Notes under the pieces: generated by a model
Told to the model about the DNA's origin: nothing
What the model saw: only the letters and a program-made list of their open reading frames with translations
The model's database searches: none
Part shown: in pieces, positions 33,972 through 42,893 of the stretch
Numbering within the stretch: position 1 is the stretch's first letter
How the letters are laid out: each line of letters opens with the position of its first letter
Assembly: GCF_009937955.1 (NCBI RefSeq)
Contig: NZ_AP018439.1
Coordinates: 6,386,001 to 6,450,000, forward strand
Source of the DNA: Undibacterium sp. KW1
GTDB lineage: Bacteria > Pseudomonadota > Gammaproteobacteria > Burkholderiales > Burkholderiaceae_D
Direction of reading: 5' to 3'
DNA: 64,000 nucleotides
Position numbers and translations under genes: made by a program

Positions 33972-34373
33972 TTATTTGGGAATGGTCGTAACTTCCCAGG
34001 AAAAACTGCCGCCTTTTGATCTAACCGTTTCATACAAGGCACTAACCTGCTTGTCTGCATTGTTGCCCTGAGCGGCGACTTTGTTACTGATTTGTAGTTT
34101 CCATTTTTTTGTTGTGGCTTTATCGCTGGCTGCAGAGAAGCTATACACCAATTCGTAGCGCAGCCCCAGATCGTCAGCAACCTTACGAAATGTGTCTATG
34201 TCTGCCTGGTCTTTAGTCTCATACGAGATTTTCAACAGCACATCGACCTGGGGATTTTTTGCGTACAAACGAATAGCGTCAGAGGGCAGGTCAACAGCGC
34301 TGGCAGTACTGGGGGTGAAGGCCATGCCTGCAAGACAGATAAAGGCGTATGCCACTACGAGGTATTTTTTCAT
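33972..34373 (-). CDS. Small secreted protein, unknown function
   Basis: 133 residues: signal peptide MKKYLVVAYAFICLAGMAF with cleavage near STASA-VDL, then about 108 residues of mixed alpha/beta. The mature part looks like a single small domain (DVLLKISYETKDQADIDTFR, YELVYSFSAASDKATTKKW) with no cysteines. I do not recognise a family. It lies between LysR and the helicase genes and is oriented against the LysR gene. Confidence 0.75.
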   Translation of the reverse strand: MKKYLVVAYAFICLAGMAFTPSTASAVDLPSDAIRLYAKNPQVDVLLKISYETKDQADIDTFRKVADDLGLRYELVYSFSAASDKATTKKWKLQISNKVAAQGNNADKQVSALYETVRSKGGSFSWEVTTIPK

Positions 34374-34627
34374 TGTGGACAGGTTTCCTGAGTCTGGTTA
34401 TTCAGTTTAAGTCAGTTTTAATTTGGATTACACATCATATAAAGTGGCAAACTGATATCTGATAATATCAAAAATATAATTTAAAAGTAAGTAAAAATAA
34501 ATAAGATTTTTATTTTTTGTCAAGCATCATCGGCAGGTATTTCCCCTGACTTACCCACAGAAGAGTAAACTATAGGGATAACCATCTTGTCGCATCCTGC
34601 GATACGAGCGAACGAGCGAGCATCGCC

Positions 34628-36943
34628 ATGTCAGAAAACAAACCTCCGATTACTTTTGAAGACCTGCAATTGAGTGCGCCCATCATGCGCGCCTTGCAGG
34701 ATGTAGGTTATGAAACACCATCGCCGATACAGGCGGCCACCATCCCGATTTTGCTGTCCAACCGTGACGTCCTAGGCCAGGCCCAGACCGGTACCGGTAA
34801 AACTGCTGCCTTTGCCCTGCCCATACTGTCACGCCTTGATGTGCGTCAGACCACGCCGCAGGCGCTGGTGCTGGCTCCAACGCGTGAGCTGGCAATACAG
34901 GTGGCAGAAGCCTTCCAGACTTATGCACGCCATATCCCTGGTTTCCATGTCCTGCCTATCTACGGCGGCCAAAGCTATGGCCCGCAACTCTCGGCCCTGC
35001 GCCGCGGTGTGCATGTCGTGGTTGGTACGCCTGGCCGTGTCATCGACCATCTGGACAAGGGCACGCTGGATTTGTCCGCCCTGAAAACCCTGGTGCTGGA
35101 TGAAGCCGATGAAATGCTGCGCATGGGCTTTATCGATGACGTAGAACGCATCCTGCAAGAAACACCGGAAGGCCGCCAGACTGCCTTGTTCTCGGCCACC
35201 ATGCCTTCAGCCATCAAGCGCATCGCCCAGACTTATCTGAACAAACCGGCAGAAGTCACAGTCGCTGCAAAAACCGGCACAGCCGACAATATCCGCCAGC
35301 GTTACTGGCTGGTCAGTGGCATGCACAAGCTCGATGCCCTGACACGCATACTGGAAGCCGAGAGTTTCGACGGCATGATCATTTTCGCCCGTACCAAACT
35401 CGGTACCGAAGAACTGGCAGCCAGGCTTGATGCAAGAGGCTTCTCGGTTGCCGCCATCAATGGCGACATCAACCAGCAACAGCGTGAACGCACTATCCAG
35501 CAACTGAAAGACGGCAAGATTGATATCCTGGTCGCGACTGATGTGGCTGCGCGTGGTCTGGACGTAGAGCGCATCAGTCACGTCATCAACTATGACGTAC
35601 CGTATGACCCTGAAAGCTACACTCACCGCATAGGCCGTACCGGCCGCGCCGGTCGTAGTGGTGAAGCCATTCTGTTTATCACACCACGCGAAAAGAACTT
35701 GTTGAAAGCGATTGAAAGAGCAACGCGTCAGCCAGTGTCACCACTGGAATTGCCGACCATACAGACCGTTAACAATGTCCGTATCGCCCGCTTCAAGGAC
35801 CAGATTTCTGCCACGCTGGCGCAAGGCGGACTGGAAGAATTCACATCCCTGATCGAAGATTTTGAGCGTGAGCAAAATATCCCGGCAGTGGAAATTGCTG
35901 CGGCGCTGGCCAAAATGGCGCGTGGCGATGAGCCTTTGCTGCTCGATAAAAACCGTAAAGAAACCAAGAACGACGATAGCTGGCGCGATGAGCGTCCTGC
36001 CCGCGCCGAGCGTGGTGACAGAGCCGATCGTGGCGACCGCGGTGACCGTTTTGAACGCGCACCGCGTGAAGACCGTGGCCCGCGCCGAGAACACAGCCCG
36101 CGCACACCAGAGCCAGGCATGCAGACTTTCCGCATCGCTGTAGGTCATGATCATGGCGTCAAGCCCGGCAATATCGTTGGTGCAATTGCCAATGAAGCCA
36201 ATATAGAATCCAAGTTCATCGGTCGTATCGATATCTATGATGACTACACCATCCTCGATCTGCCAGACAATCTGCCTGGCGACATGATGGAACACCTGAG
36301 TTCAGTACGTGTGGCTGGTCAGGCCCTGCGCATTAGCGCAGAAAAAGGCCAGGGCAGCAGCGCGCCAGCATCCCGTCCTGCACCACGTGCAGCGCGCGAA
36401 GAAGCGCCCCGCGAACGTGCTCCACGTATAGCTGAATCCGCACCTGGCAGCAAGCTGAATCAGGTCGTCGATCGTGCTGCCCGCGCGCCCTTTGAAGAAG
36501 AGCGCCCGGCCAAACCTAAAAAAGACAAGGCTGATGGCAAAGGCAAGGTCGGCATCCCCATGCTGACTTACCGTATCGAAGTCGGCAAGGCTGATGCGGT
36601 AACGCCTAGCAATATCGTTGGTGCGATTGCCAATGAAGCCGGTCTGGAAGCCAAGCACATAGGCCGCATCGATATTTTTGACGACTACAGTACGCTGGAT
36701 TTGCCAGATGGCATGCCCAAGGAATTGCTGAAGCAATTGAAAGGCGTCTGGGTCGCAGGCAAGCAAATCCAGATCAGCCCGGTCGGTGATGACCATGTGC
36801 GCAAGCCTCTGCCAGTCAACCAGCCATCACCTTTCGGCCCCAAGAAAGCAGGCGGTGATCGCCGCGTGACAGAAAAAGCCAAGGGTTATGGCGCGGGCAA
36901 ACCGGCAGCAGCCAAGCCACATCGCAAAGGCCCTAAAGCCTGA
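34628..36943 (+). CDS. deaD: DEAD-box RNA helicase (DeaD/CsdA type) with two DbpA-like RNA-binding domains
   Basis: 771 residues. The helicase core has the Q motif (ITFEDLQLS, SPIQAATIP), Walker A AQTGTGKT (about 52), DEAD (about 158), SAT (about 190) and HRIGRTGRAGRSG (about 331). A charged Arg/Asp/Glu-rich linker follows, then a first DbpA-type RNA-binding domain (about 497-575, RIAVGHDHGVKPGNIVGAIA) and a second copy (about 643-720, RIEVGKADAVTPSNIVGAIA). Both copies keep the NIVGAIANEA and IGRIDI.DDY signatures. E. coli DeaD has one such domain. These helicases act in ribosome assembly and mRNA remodelling, often in the cold. The leader upstream is AT-rich, consistent with cold-responsive expression but not proof of it. 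Confidence 0.93.
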   Translation: MSENKPPITFEDLQLSAPIMRALQDVGYETPSPIQAATIPILLSNRDVLGQAQTGTGKTAAFALPILSRLDVRQTTPQALVLAPTRELAIQVAEAFQTYARHIPGFHVLPIYGGQSYGPQLSALRRGVHVVVGTPGRVIDHLDKGTLDLSALKTLVLDEADEMLRMGFIDDVERILQETPEGRQTALFSATMPSAIKRIAQTYLNKPAEVTVAAKTGTADNIRQRYWLVSGMHKLDALTRILEAESFDGMIIFARTKLGTEELAARLDARGFSVAAINGDINQQQRERTIQQLKDGKIDILVATDVAARGLDVERISHVINYDVPYDPESYTHRIGRTGRAGRSGEAILFITPREKNLLKAIERATRQPVSPLELPTIQTVNNVRIARFKDQISATLAQGGLEEFTSLIEDFEREQNIPAVEIAAALAKMARGDEPLLLDKNRKETKNDDSWRDERPARAERGDRADRGDRGDRFERAPREDRGPRREHSPRTPEPGMQTFRIAVGHDHGVKPGNIVGAIANEANIESKFIGRIDIYDDYTILDLPDNLPGDMMEHLSSVRVAGQALRISAEKGQGSSAPASRPAPRAAREEAPRERAPRIAESAPGSKLNQVVDRAARAPFEEERPAKPKKDKADGKGKVGIPMLTYRIEVGKADAVTPSNIVGAIANEAGLEAKHIGRIDIFDDYSTLDLPDGMPKELLKQLKGVWVAGKQIQISPVGDDHVRKPLPVNQPSPFGPKKAGGDRRVTEKAKGYGAGKPAAAKPHRKGPKA

Positions 36944-36998
36944 TTGGCCTGACTGTGCCATGATGGTGCCAGTTCGTCACATCTGAAACACTAGCTTG

Positions 36999-37030
36999 AA
37001 TACCCCCGCGCTTGCGGGGGTATTTGTTTG
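36999..37030 (+). terminator. Intrinsic terminator after the helicase gene
   Basis: AATACCCCCGC (36999-37009) pairs perfectly with GCGGGGGTATT (37014-37024) around a 4-nt loop, followed by TGTTTG. The convergent aldo/keto reductase ends 28 bp further on. Confidence 0.88.
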
Positions 37031-37051
37031 TGTGGGCGGTTTTATCTTTGC

Positions 37052-38080
37052 TCAGGCAGCAACGCGTTCTGCATCTGGCCTGCGGCGCAGCCTGACCTGA
37101 GTAATTGCTGGTGGGTTGTAGGCTGCGTGCAAAGGGCCGACGTCAGTTCCCGGTGCAACGATCTGGTCTATGTTATCCAGCACTTCATCACTGAGCGTGA
37201 CACCGGCACCTGCCAGCAGGTCATCCAGTTGTGCCATCGTGCGCGGCCCCAGGTTGGCCGAGGTCACGCCTGGATGGGCAATTGCGAAAGCCATCGCCAT
37301 GTGTGTCAGTGATAATCCTGCTTCCTGCGCGACGATGATCAGTTGTTCAACAGCGTCCAGTTTACCTGCATCCGTCATATAGCCGGGATTGAAACGCACG
37401 CGTGCGCTATCGGTTTGCTGGCCCTTGCGATATCTGCCGGTCAGCAAACCCATGGACAAGGGGCTCCATACCATCACGCCCATGCCATACTTTTCGCAAG
37501 TCGGTAACACTTCCCTTTCTATGCTGCGGTTGAGTATCGAATAAGAAGGTTGCTCGCAACGGAAGCGTGCCAGTCCGCGCCTTTCGGCCATCCATTGCGC
37601 TTCCACGATGTCAGACACCGGGAAGGTGGATGATCCTATGGCACGTATTTTCCCTGCGCGCACCAGGTCGGTCAGTGCCGACAGGGTTTCTTCTATGTCG
37701 GTGTCCGGTGCTGGCCGGTGTATCTGGAACAGGTCTATGTAATCGGTCTGCAGGCGGCGCAGGGAATCTTCCACTGCGCGCACCAGCCAGCGCCGTGAAT
37801 TGCCTTGCTGGTTGGGGTCAGTACCCATGGGTAGATTGGCCTTGGTCGCCAGCACGATATGATCGCGCCTGCCCTTGAGCGCCTTGCCAACGATCTCTTC
37901 CGACTCGCCACGGCTATAGAAATCTGCCGTGTCGATAAAGTTGATACCAGCGTCGAGTGCCTTGTGGATGATGCGGATAGAATCTTCATGGTCAGCATTG
38001 CCGACCGCGCCAAACATCATCGCGCCCAAGCAGTAAGGGCTGACCTTGATGCCGGTTTTTCCTAGCGTACGGTATTCCAT
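37052..38080 (-). CDS. Aldo/keto reductase
   Basis: 342 residues from the ATG at 38080 (MEYRTLGKTGIKVSPYCLG). The TIM barrel carries the AKR tetrad: Asp and Tyr in FIDTADFYSRGE, Lys in VLATKANLP, His in LFQIHRPAPD. The cofactor-binding GPRTMAQLDDLLAG segment near the C-terminus implies NADPH. It belongs to the YajO/TAS-like branch that reduces small aldehydes. It is divergent from a TetR regulator across two matched dyads, so it is the probable target of that repressor. Confidence 0.92.
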   Translation of the reverse strand: MEYRTLGKTGIKVSPYCLGAMMFGAVGNADHEDSIRIIHKALDAGINFIDTADFYSRGESEEIVGKALKGRRDHIVLATKANLPMGTDPNQQGNSRRWLVRAVEDSLRRLQTDYIDLFQIHRPAPDTDIEETLSALTDLVRAGKIRAIGSSTFPVSDIVEAQWMAERRGLARFRCEQPSYSILNRSIEREVLPTCEKYGMGVMVWSPLSMGLLTGRYRKGQQTDSARVRFNPGYMTDAGKLDAVEQLIIVAQEAGLSLTHMAMAFAIAHPGVTSANLGPRTMAQLDDLLAGAGVTLSDEVLDNIDQIVAPGTDVGPLHAAYNPPAITQVRLRRRPDAERVAA

Positions 38081-38171
38081 ATTATTTATTCCTGTAGTTG
38101 AGAGAATTAAATGAATCAATTAAATGAGTTCTGATGACCGTCGACGAAATCAGCGTGCTGAAAGGTAAAAT

Positions 38172-38206
38172 GGAACATCGTTCCGGATTAATCGGATCAA
38201 TGTTCC
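38172..38206. promoter_or_regulatory. Double operator between AKR and TetR genes
   Basis: Two 13-bp dyads, GGAAC-ATC-GTTCC (38172-38184) and GGATC-AAT-GTTCC (38194-38206), have centres 22 bp apart, i.e. two helical turns. The spacer contains GGATTAATCGG. This is the arrangement expected for cooperative binding by two TetR-type dimers. Confidence 0.6.
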
Positions 38207-38253
38207 GCATTTCAAGGAAAGAACAAAATTGGAAATAAAAATGGAAGTCAAAA

Positions 38254-38898
38254 GTGGAAATGAATAAGTTGGCTCCAAGTGTAGGCAGTGAAAGCGGCTG
38301 GAATGAAGAGCGAAATCCCAGGCGCGTGCGTGCTGACGCACAACGCAGTACAGATGCCTTGCTCGAAGCTGCCCTGGAAGTGTTTGCCACTTCCGGTGTG
38401 GACGCGCCGGTGCGCGAGATTGCCCAGCGGGCAGGCGTGGGTGTCGGCACCCTGTATCGCCGCTTCCCGCAGCGCTCAGACCTGGTTACTGCGGTGTTTC
38501 GTCATGAAGTGGATGCCTGTGCCGACGCTGCACCCGTGCTGGCGGCTCAATATGCGCCTGGTGAGGCGGTCGCGCAATGGATGCTGCGCTATGTAGATTT
38601 CATCGCCGCCAAGCGCGGGCTGGCGGCAGCGCTGCATTCGGGTGACCCGGCATTCGCGATATTGCCAGCCTACTTCCAGCAGCGCCTTGAGCCAGCGCTC
38701 AGCGGTTTGCTTGAGGCAGCAGCAGCGGCAGGCGACATGCGCGCAGATATAGCGCCCTATGATTTGCTGCGGGCAGTCGCCAATTTATCAACAACTACCC
38801 AGGAAGGCGGACCAGAACATGCGCGACGCATGCTGGCTTTGCTGGTCGACGGCTTGCGTTATGGCGCCAAGCCCGCCACTGGTACAAGCAAAGTGTAG
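38254..38898 (+). CDS. TetR-family transcriptional regulator
   Basis: 214 residues. The helix-turn-helix is in RSTDALLEAALEVFATSG and REIAQRAGVGVGTLYRRFPQ, typical of TetR. The C-terminal ligand-binding region (AVAQWMLRYVDFIAAKRGLA) resembles the TetR C-terminal domain of the SbtR-like subgroup. A GTG start at 38254 is preferred because GGAAG sits six bases upstream; the ATG at 38260 is the alternative. It is divergent from the aldo/keto reductase, with a paired operator in between, and is likely an aldehyde- or drug-responsive repressor of that gene and itself. Confidence 0.9.
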   Translation: MEMNKLAPSVGSESGWNEERNPRRVRADAQRSTDALLEAALEVFATSGVDAPVREIAQRAGVGVGTLYRRFPQRSDLVTAVFRHEVDACADAAPVLAAQYAPGEAVAQWMLRYVDFIAAKRGLAAALHSGDPAFAILPAYFQQRLEPALSGLLEAAAAAGDMRADIAPYDLLRAVANLSTTTQEGGPEHARRMLALLVDGLRYGAKPATGTSKV

Positions 38899-38918
38899 AT
38901 AATAAAATAATCAGGATG

Positions 38919-39092
38919 TGTATTTTAACTACATTTAAATATCTGTTTGAACATCCTGTTTTTGATAGTCATGATATTGTTTCCAAGAAAATTTCAGAGT
39001 GTGATCATTGATTCTTGAGAAGACTGATTAGGTATTTTCATCTTTCTTTTTCTTGATGTGCATTTTTTATTAATGTATCTTAACTACATAAA
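38919..39092. promoter_or_regulatory. Two copies of a 16-bp operator-like repeat upstream of the amylase gene
   Basis: TGTATTTTAACTACAT (38919-38934) and TGTATCTTAACTACAT (39074-39089) differ at one base and lie 155 bp apart in the same orientation. The second contains the dyad ATGTA-N7-TACAT (39073-39089). It lies about 25 bases upstream of the amylase ATG, where a repressor or activator could act, and the spacing would permit DNA looping. Confidence 0.5.
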
Positions 39093-39112
39093 TTAAATAA
39101 TGAGACAAGATC

Positions 39113-40447
39113 ATGAAGACACTAGCTGCCCTGACCCTGCTGGGATTAATATCCCTGCCTGTGCTTGCACAAACCACCAGCACGGTAAAACACCCGGTGT
39201 GGAGCAAGAATGCCGCGATTTATGAAGCAAATATCCGCCAGCATTCACCAGAGGGAAGTTTCAAACGTTTTCAGGAATACTTGCCTGAACTGAAAAAGAT
39301 GGGAGTAGGCATTATCTGGATCATGCCCATCAATCCCATAGGTAAAAAAAACCGCAAGGGGACTCTGGGCAGTTATTATGCCGTGCGTGATTACAAGGGC
39401 GTGAATCCTGAATTTGGTACACCGGCTGATTTCAAAAATCTTGTCGATGCCGCCCACGCGCAAGGCATGAAGGTCATCATAGACTGGGTCGCCAATCACA
39501 CTGCCTGGGACCATCCCTGGGCCACATCCCATCCCGAGTATTACCTGAAGAATGAAAAAGGCGAATTCGTCCCGCCTGTGCCGGACTGGCAGGATGTCAT
39601 CAAGCTCAATTATGCGAACAAACAGTTGCGCGCAGAAATGATAGATGCGCTGAAGTTCTGGCTGACTGAATATGGCATCGATGGTTACCGTTGTGATGTT
39701 GCCGAGATGGTACCGACTGATTTCTGGAACGAAGCGCGGGCAGCGCTGGACAAAGTAAAACCAGTTTTCATGCTGGCAGAAGCAGAGGCTACAGACTTGC
39801 ATGAAAAAGCCTTTGATATGACTTATGCCTGGCAACTCAAGGACTTGTTTGGCGAGATTGCCAAAGGCAAGAAAAATGCGAACGACCTGGCAACCTATAT
39901 GGCAGGACCAGAAAAGAAATTCCACCCAAATGCCTACCGCATGCTGCATACCTCCAACCATGATCTGAATTCGTGGGAGGGCACAGAATTTGAACGCCTT
40001 GGTGATGGTGCAGAAAACTTCCTGGTCTTGTCGAACCTGCTGAAAGGCATGCCCTTATTGTATTCAGGCCAGGAGGCTGGCAATACCAAACGCCTGGAAT
40101 TCTTTGAGCGTGACCCCATCAAGTGGCAAGATCATCCTTACAAGGCTATCTACACCACGCTGTTCCATTTGAAGAAAACCAATCAGGCTTTGTGGAACGG
40201 TACTGAGGGTGCAGAGCAGGTGCGTATAGCCACATCGAATGATGCATCCATCTATGCGTTTTCACGCAGCAAGGCAGCAAATCAGGTCGTGGGTATTTTT
40301 AATCTGAGCGGGCAGGCACAAAGCTTTAGCCTGAACCAGCCAGTTGCGGCTGGACTCAGCAATTTGTTTAGCGGCAAGAAGGAAACGCTTAAATCAGGCC
40401 AGAAAATTGAACTCAAACCCTGGGAATACAAGGTCTTGGTCAAGTAA
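39113..40447 (+). CDS. Alpha-amylase family glycosidase (GH13), exported
   Basis: 444 residues with a signal peptide (MKTLAALTLLGLISLPVLAQ). GH13 conserved regions are present: region I DWVANHT (124-130), region II GYRCDVAEM with nucleophile Asp195, region III MLAEAEA with acid/base Glu223, and region IV TSNHDLNS with Asp284. A small beta-sandwich closes the protein (QPVAAGLSNLFSGKKETL). It should cleave alpha-glucans outside the cytoplasm. The opening SKNAAIYEANIRQHSPEG is like cyclomaltodextrinase-type or oligosaccharide-acting bacterial GH13. It stands alone; no maltose transporter is nearby, and operator-like repeats lie upstream. Confidence 0.92.
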   Translation: MKTLAALTLLGLISLPVLAQTTSTVKHPVWSKNAAIYEANIRQHSPEGSFKRFQEYLPELKKMGVGIIWIMPINPIGKKNRKGTLGSYYAVRDYKGVNPEFGTPADFKNLVDAAHAQGMKVIIDWVANHTAWDHPWATSHPEYYLKNEKGEFVPPVPDWQDVIKLNYANKQLRAEMIDALKFWLTEYGIDGYRCDVAEMVPTDFWNEARAALDKVKPVFMLAEAEATDLHEKAFDMTYAWQLKDLFGEIAKGKKNANDLATYMAGPEKKFHPNAYRMLHTSNHDLNSWEGTEFERLGDGAENFLVLSNLLKGMPLLYSGQEAGNTKRLEFFERDPIKWQDHPYKAIYTTLFHLKKTNQALWNGTEGAEQVRIATSNDASIYAFSRSKAANQVVGIFNLSGQAQSFSLNQPVAAGLSNLFSGKKETLKSGQKIELKPWEYKVLVK

Positions 40448-40488
40448 AAAAATGGCAAGCCGCAGCACACAATCGCCACGGCTTGTGC
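40445..40488 (-). terminator. Intrinsic terminator of the papain-hydrolase fusion gene
   Basis: On the minus strand CAAGCCG (complement of 40479-40485) pairs with CGGCTTG (complement of 40456-40462), followed by CCATTTTTTT. It lies just past the stop of the leftward gene and also just after the amylase stop. Confidence 0.75.
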
Positions 40489-40492
40489 AAGT

Positions 40493-42691
40493 TTAATAAT
40501 CAAGATCCAGCACAGGTGCAGGCAAGGCATCTGTTGTTGCCAGACCGAGGATGCGCGCCAGGGTTTGTGCGACCACATTCACGTCATTATCAAAGCTGCC
40601 ATGGGCAAGCGGGATCAAGCGCTTGCCGCAATTGACGTGACTAGCATCGATGATGTGCAAATTGCTGCTTTGCTCTGCCGTCAGCCCCTTGCCATCTTCA
40701 GCAAAATCGCGGGGCAATTTTTTGCCCCAGTAAAATTTATTCCAGCTCTTCAAGGTGGCGAGGCTGGATACATTCCATTGTTCCTCTGCCAGTTTGTCAC
40801 CGTTGAAGTAGGCTGCATCAAGGCTGGCAGCCATACCCAGCAAGGGTGTTTTATGGCGGGTTTCAAAAGCGCGGGCCACGAGGTAGAGCAGGGATTTGCG
40901 ATACACCAGATAGACATTGTCATTGCGCTCGCGCCGGTCTGACATCAGATGCAGGTGAAAATTCTCGCGTGCCAGTATGCCGCTTTCCATCGCAGGGCGG
41001 TAAGTGCTTTCTGCAAACTCCAGACTACAGGCCGGTGCATACAGACTGCATGTGCTGACTGCCAGTTTGCGTGCGGCCAGCAAGCCCAGTAAATGGCCCA
41101 GAGCAATGGAACCTGCTGAGTGGCCTATCAGATGGATTTCCAGCTTGCCCTTGCCCAGCTCCCTGCTTAATTGTTTCAGGCGTTCGGCGATTGCCAGCAG
41201 GCCGCGTGGCGGATCACCATCTTCTGTAGCCAGTGCTGCATTTTGCTTCATCTGCATCCACTGCGATTTGCCACCTATGCTGGCTGCAAGGTTTTCTATC
41301 GTGCGGTCCATTACATCAACGGCTGTATTCTTGAGCTGCTCCAGCCAGTCGCTGGAGACTACAGAGCCTGTCAGGTAATCCCGCAATTTATCCTTGAGCA
41401 CGTCCCCCATGGTTTCTGTGAGTCCGGTTTTCCAGGTGATGAAGACCGGGTATATACCGTTTGCCAGAAAACTGGGTGCCATGGCGGCAATGCGCTTGAG
41501 TGACTCAGCTTCACTATGAAGGCCACCATGAGCATACAGGGCAAGTTTCAAGACCTTGTTTTTGCTGTGTTGTTTGAGCCAGGCTTGTGGTGCCTGCACC
41601 AGGACTTTTTCTACCGTCGCTGACGCATCGGCAACTTCGAGCAATCTTTGTATCAGACCACCATCGTTGCCCATGACCACGGTCAGGCTATACGCCTGGT
41701 CCATGCTGAGTACCGCCTGACCAGGCTTGCCTGCGGGATGGGCACCGCTGGGCAGCAGGGCTGATCCACTGGCCTTGAAGGCAGCAACAGGCGGGATATT
41801 CGCCTGAGGGGACAGCTGCTTCTCAGCACGAGTGCGGTTCACCGCATCAACATAGCGCACGGGTACGCCCAGGGATACGGTCCAGGCATCTGTGCCATTT
41901 ACCAGCCAGTCGTCATAGGTGATGATGGCGAAACCCTGCAGGCCCCAATCTGCGCCCCAGGAGTTTTGCACGACAAAACCCTGGTCGGTATAACCGAGCA
42001 AGGCAAAGGCATGGCCACCGGCCTTGACCTCGCTAAAGTTGACTACAGGCAGTTGCTCCAGCTTGCTGAAGCTGCTTGCTTTTGATGTCGGTACCTCGGA
42101 CCAGCCCTGATGCAGCTTGCATGAGACATAGATGGCACCAATCTCCAGGATGGCCGCCTGCATGTCGGTGATCGATGTTTTATCTATGCGGTAATACACA
42201 CCCAGGGCGCGGCTCAGTGCGTCTTTTTCCCAGCCCGGTTTTGGCGCTTCAAAGGCTGGTACCTGGTCATTTTTATTGACCGTATAGGGCCACAGCGCAC
42301 GGCTGCAGACACCATGCTTGTGCCAGCCCTTGAGAGCACCGCGACAGCTGGAGCCCAGATAATCTTCACCCGGCCATTCGTCATACAGCTGAGCGAGATG
42401 GTAGATCATGCGTGGGCTGCTTTCCTTGTTGCTGGTGTCGCGCAGCCAGAACAGGTAATTGATGACCGCGGCCAGACCAAAGCCAGTACAGGCACCATCC
42501 GAGCCCTGGTTCAAAATCATGCCTGCCTTGATGTAGCTGGCGAGCTGGTTCTTGATGAAGCTGCTATCAGGGTAGGATACTGGCAGGTTCAGCACGCGGG
42601 GCGTGTAGATGCGGTCGCGGATATCAAGGCGGTCAGGACGCGCATCCAGGGCCAGGTCGCTGCCGTTAAAGGGTATGGTCTGGGCTGGCAT
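40493..42691 (-). CDS. Papain-type C1 peptidase fused to an alpha/beta serine hydrolase
   Basis: 732 residues with a strong ribosome-binding site (AGGAGG) and no signal peptide. Residues about 20-285 form a C1-type cysteine peptidase: oxyanion Gln62 and nucleophile Cys68 in NQGSDGACTGF, His227 in AGGHAFALLGY and Asn243 in VQNSWGADWG. After a Pro/Ala/Gly-rich linker (about 290-330), residues about 380-720 form an alpha/beta hydrolase with LYAHGGLHS as the oxyanion-hole strand, Ser525 in LIGHSAGS, a likely acid in LMSDRRERND (Asp585) and His697 in LAHGSFDND. Both active sites look intact. I do not know a named system with this architecture. It could be a cytoplasmic toxin-like or defence enzyme, or an effector secreted without a signal peptide. 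Confidence 0.85.
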   Translation of the reverse strand: MPAQTIPFNGSDLALDARPDRLDIRDRIYTPRVLNLPVSYPDSSFIKNQLASYIKAGMILNQGSDGACTGFGLAAVINYLFWLRDTSNKESSPRMIYHLAQLYDEWPGEDYLGSSCRGALKGWHKHGVCSRALWPYTVNKNDQVPAFEAPKPGWEKDALSRALGVYYRIDKTSITDMQAAILEIGAIYVSCKLHQGWSEVPTSKASSFSKLEQLPVVNFSEVKAGGHAFALLGYTDQGFVVQNSWGADWGLQGFAIITYDDWLVNGTDAWTVSLGVPVRYVDAVNRTRAEKQLSPQANIPPVAAFKASGSALLPSGAHPAGKPGQAVLSMDQAYSLTVVMGNDGGLIQRLLEVADASATVEKVLVQAPQAWLKQHSKNKVLKLALYAHGGLHSEAESLKRIAAMAPSFLANGIYPVFITWKTGLTETMGDVLKDKLRDYLTGSVVSSDWLEQLKNTAVDVMDRTIENLAASIGGKSQWMQMKQNAALATEDGDPPRGLLAIAERLKQLSRELGKGKLEIHLIGHSAGSIALGHLLGLLAARKLAVSTCSLYAPACSLEFAESTYRPAMESGILARENFHLHLMSDRRERNDNVYLVYRKSLLYLVARAFETRHKTPLLGMAASLDAAYFNGDKLAEEQWNVSSLATLKSWNKFYWGKKLPRDFAEDGKGLTAEQSSNLHIIDASHVNCGKRLIPLAHGSFDNDVNVVAQTLARILGLATTDALPAPVLDLDY

Positions 42692-42837
42692 GCAGGCCTC
42701 CTGGGTCAGTATGAAGGATTTCTATGGGAATGTTGCTTGAAATATTGGCAACAATAGTGTCTCAGGATTTATTTGGCTTGGCAATAGCACAAAGAATTGC
42801 ACGATGAAGCCGGAACATCCTGCAAAACGTGCGCATA

Positions 42838-42872
42838 AAGAAAAAGGCCGCCAAGACTAGCTTGACGGCCTC
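42838..42872 (-). terminator. Intrinsic terminator of the parvulin gene
   Basis: On the minus strand GGCCGTCAAG pairs with CTTGGCGGCC (ten pairs, one G.U) around a 5-nt loop, followed by TTTTTCTTT. Confidence 0.88.
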
Positions 42873-42893
42873 TTGCCCTGCAATTGCCAGGAC

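Noticed and set aside
35728..36295. Long open frames antisense to the helicase gene
   Set aside because: They are shadows of a strongly biased coding strand; the helicase frame has full motif support.
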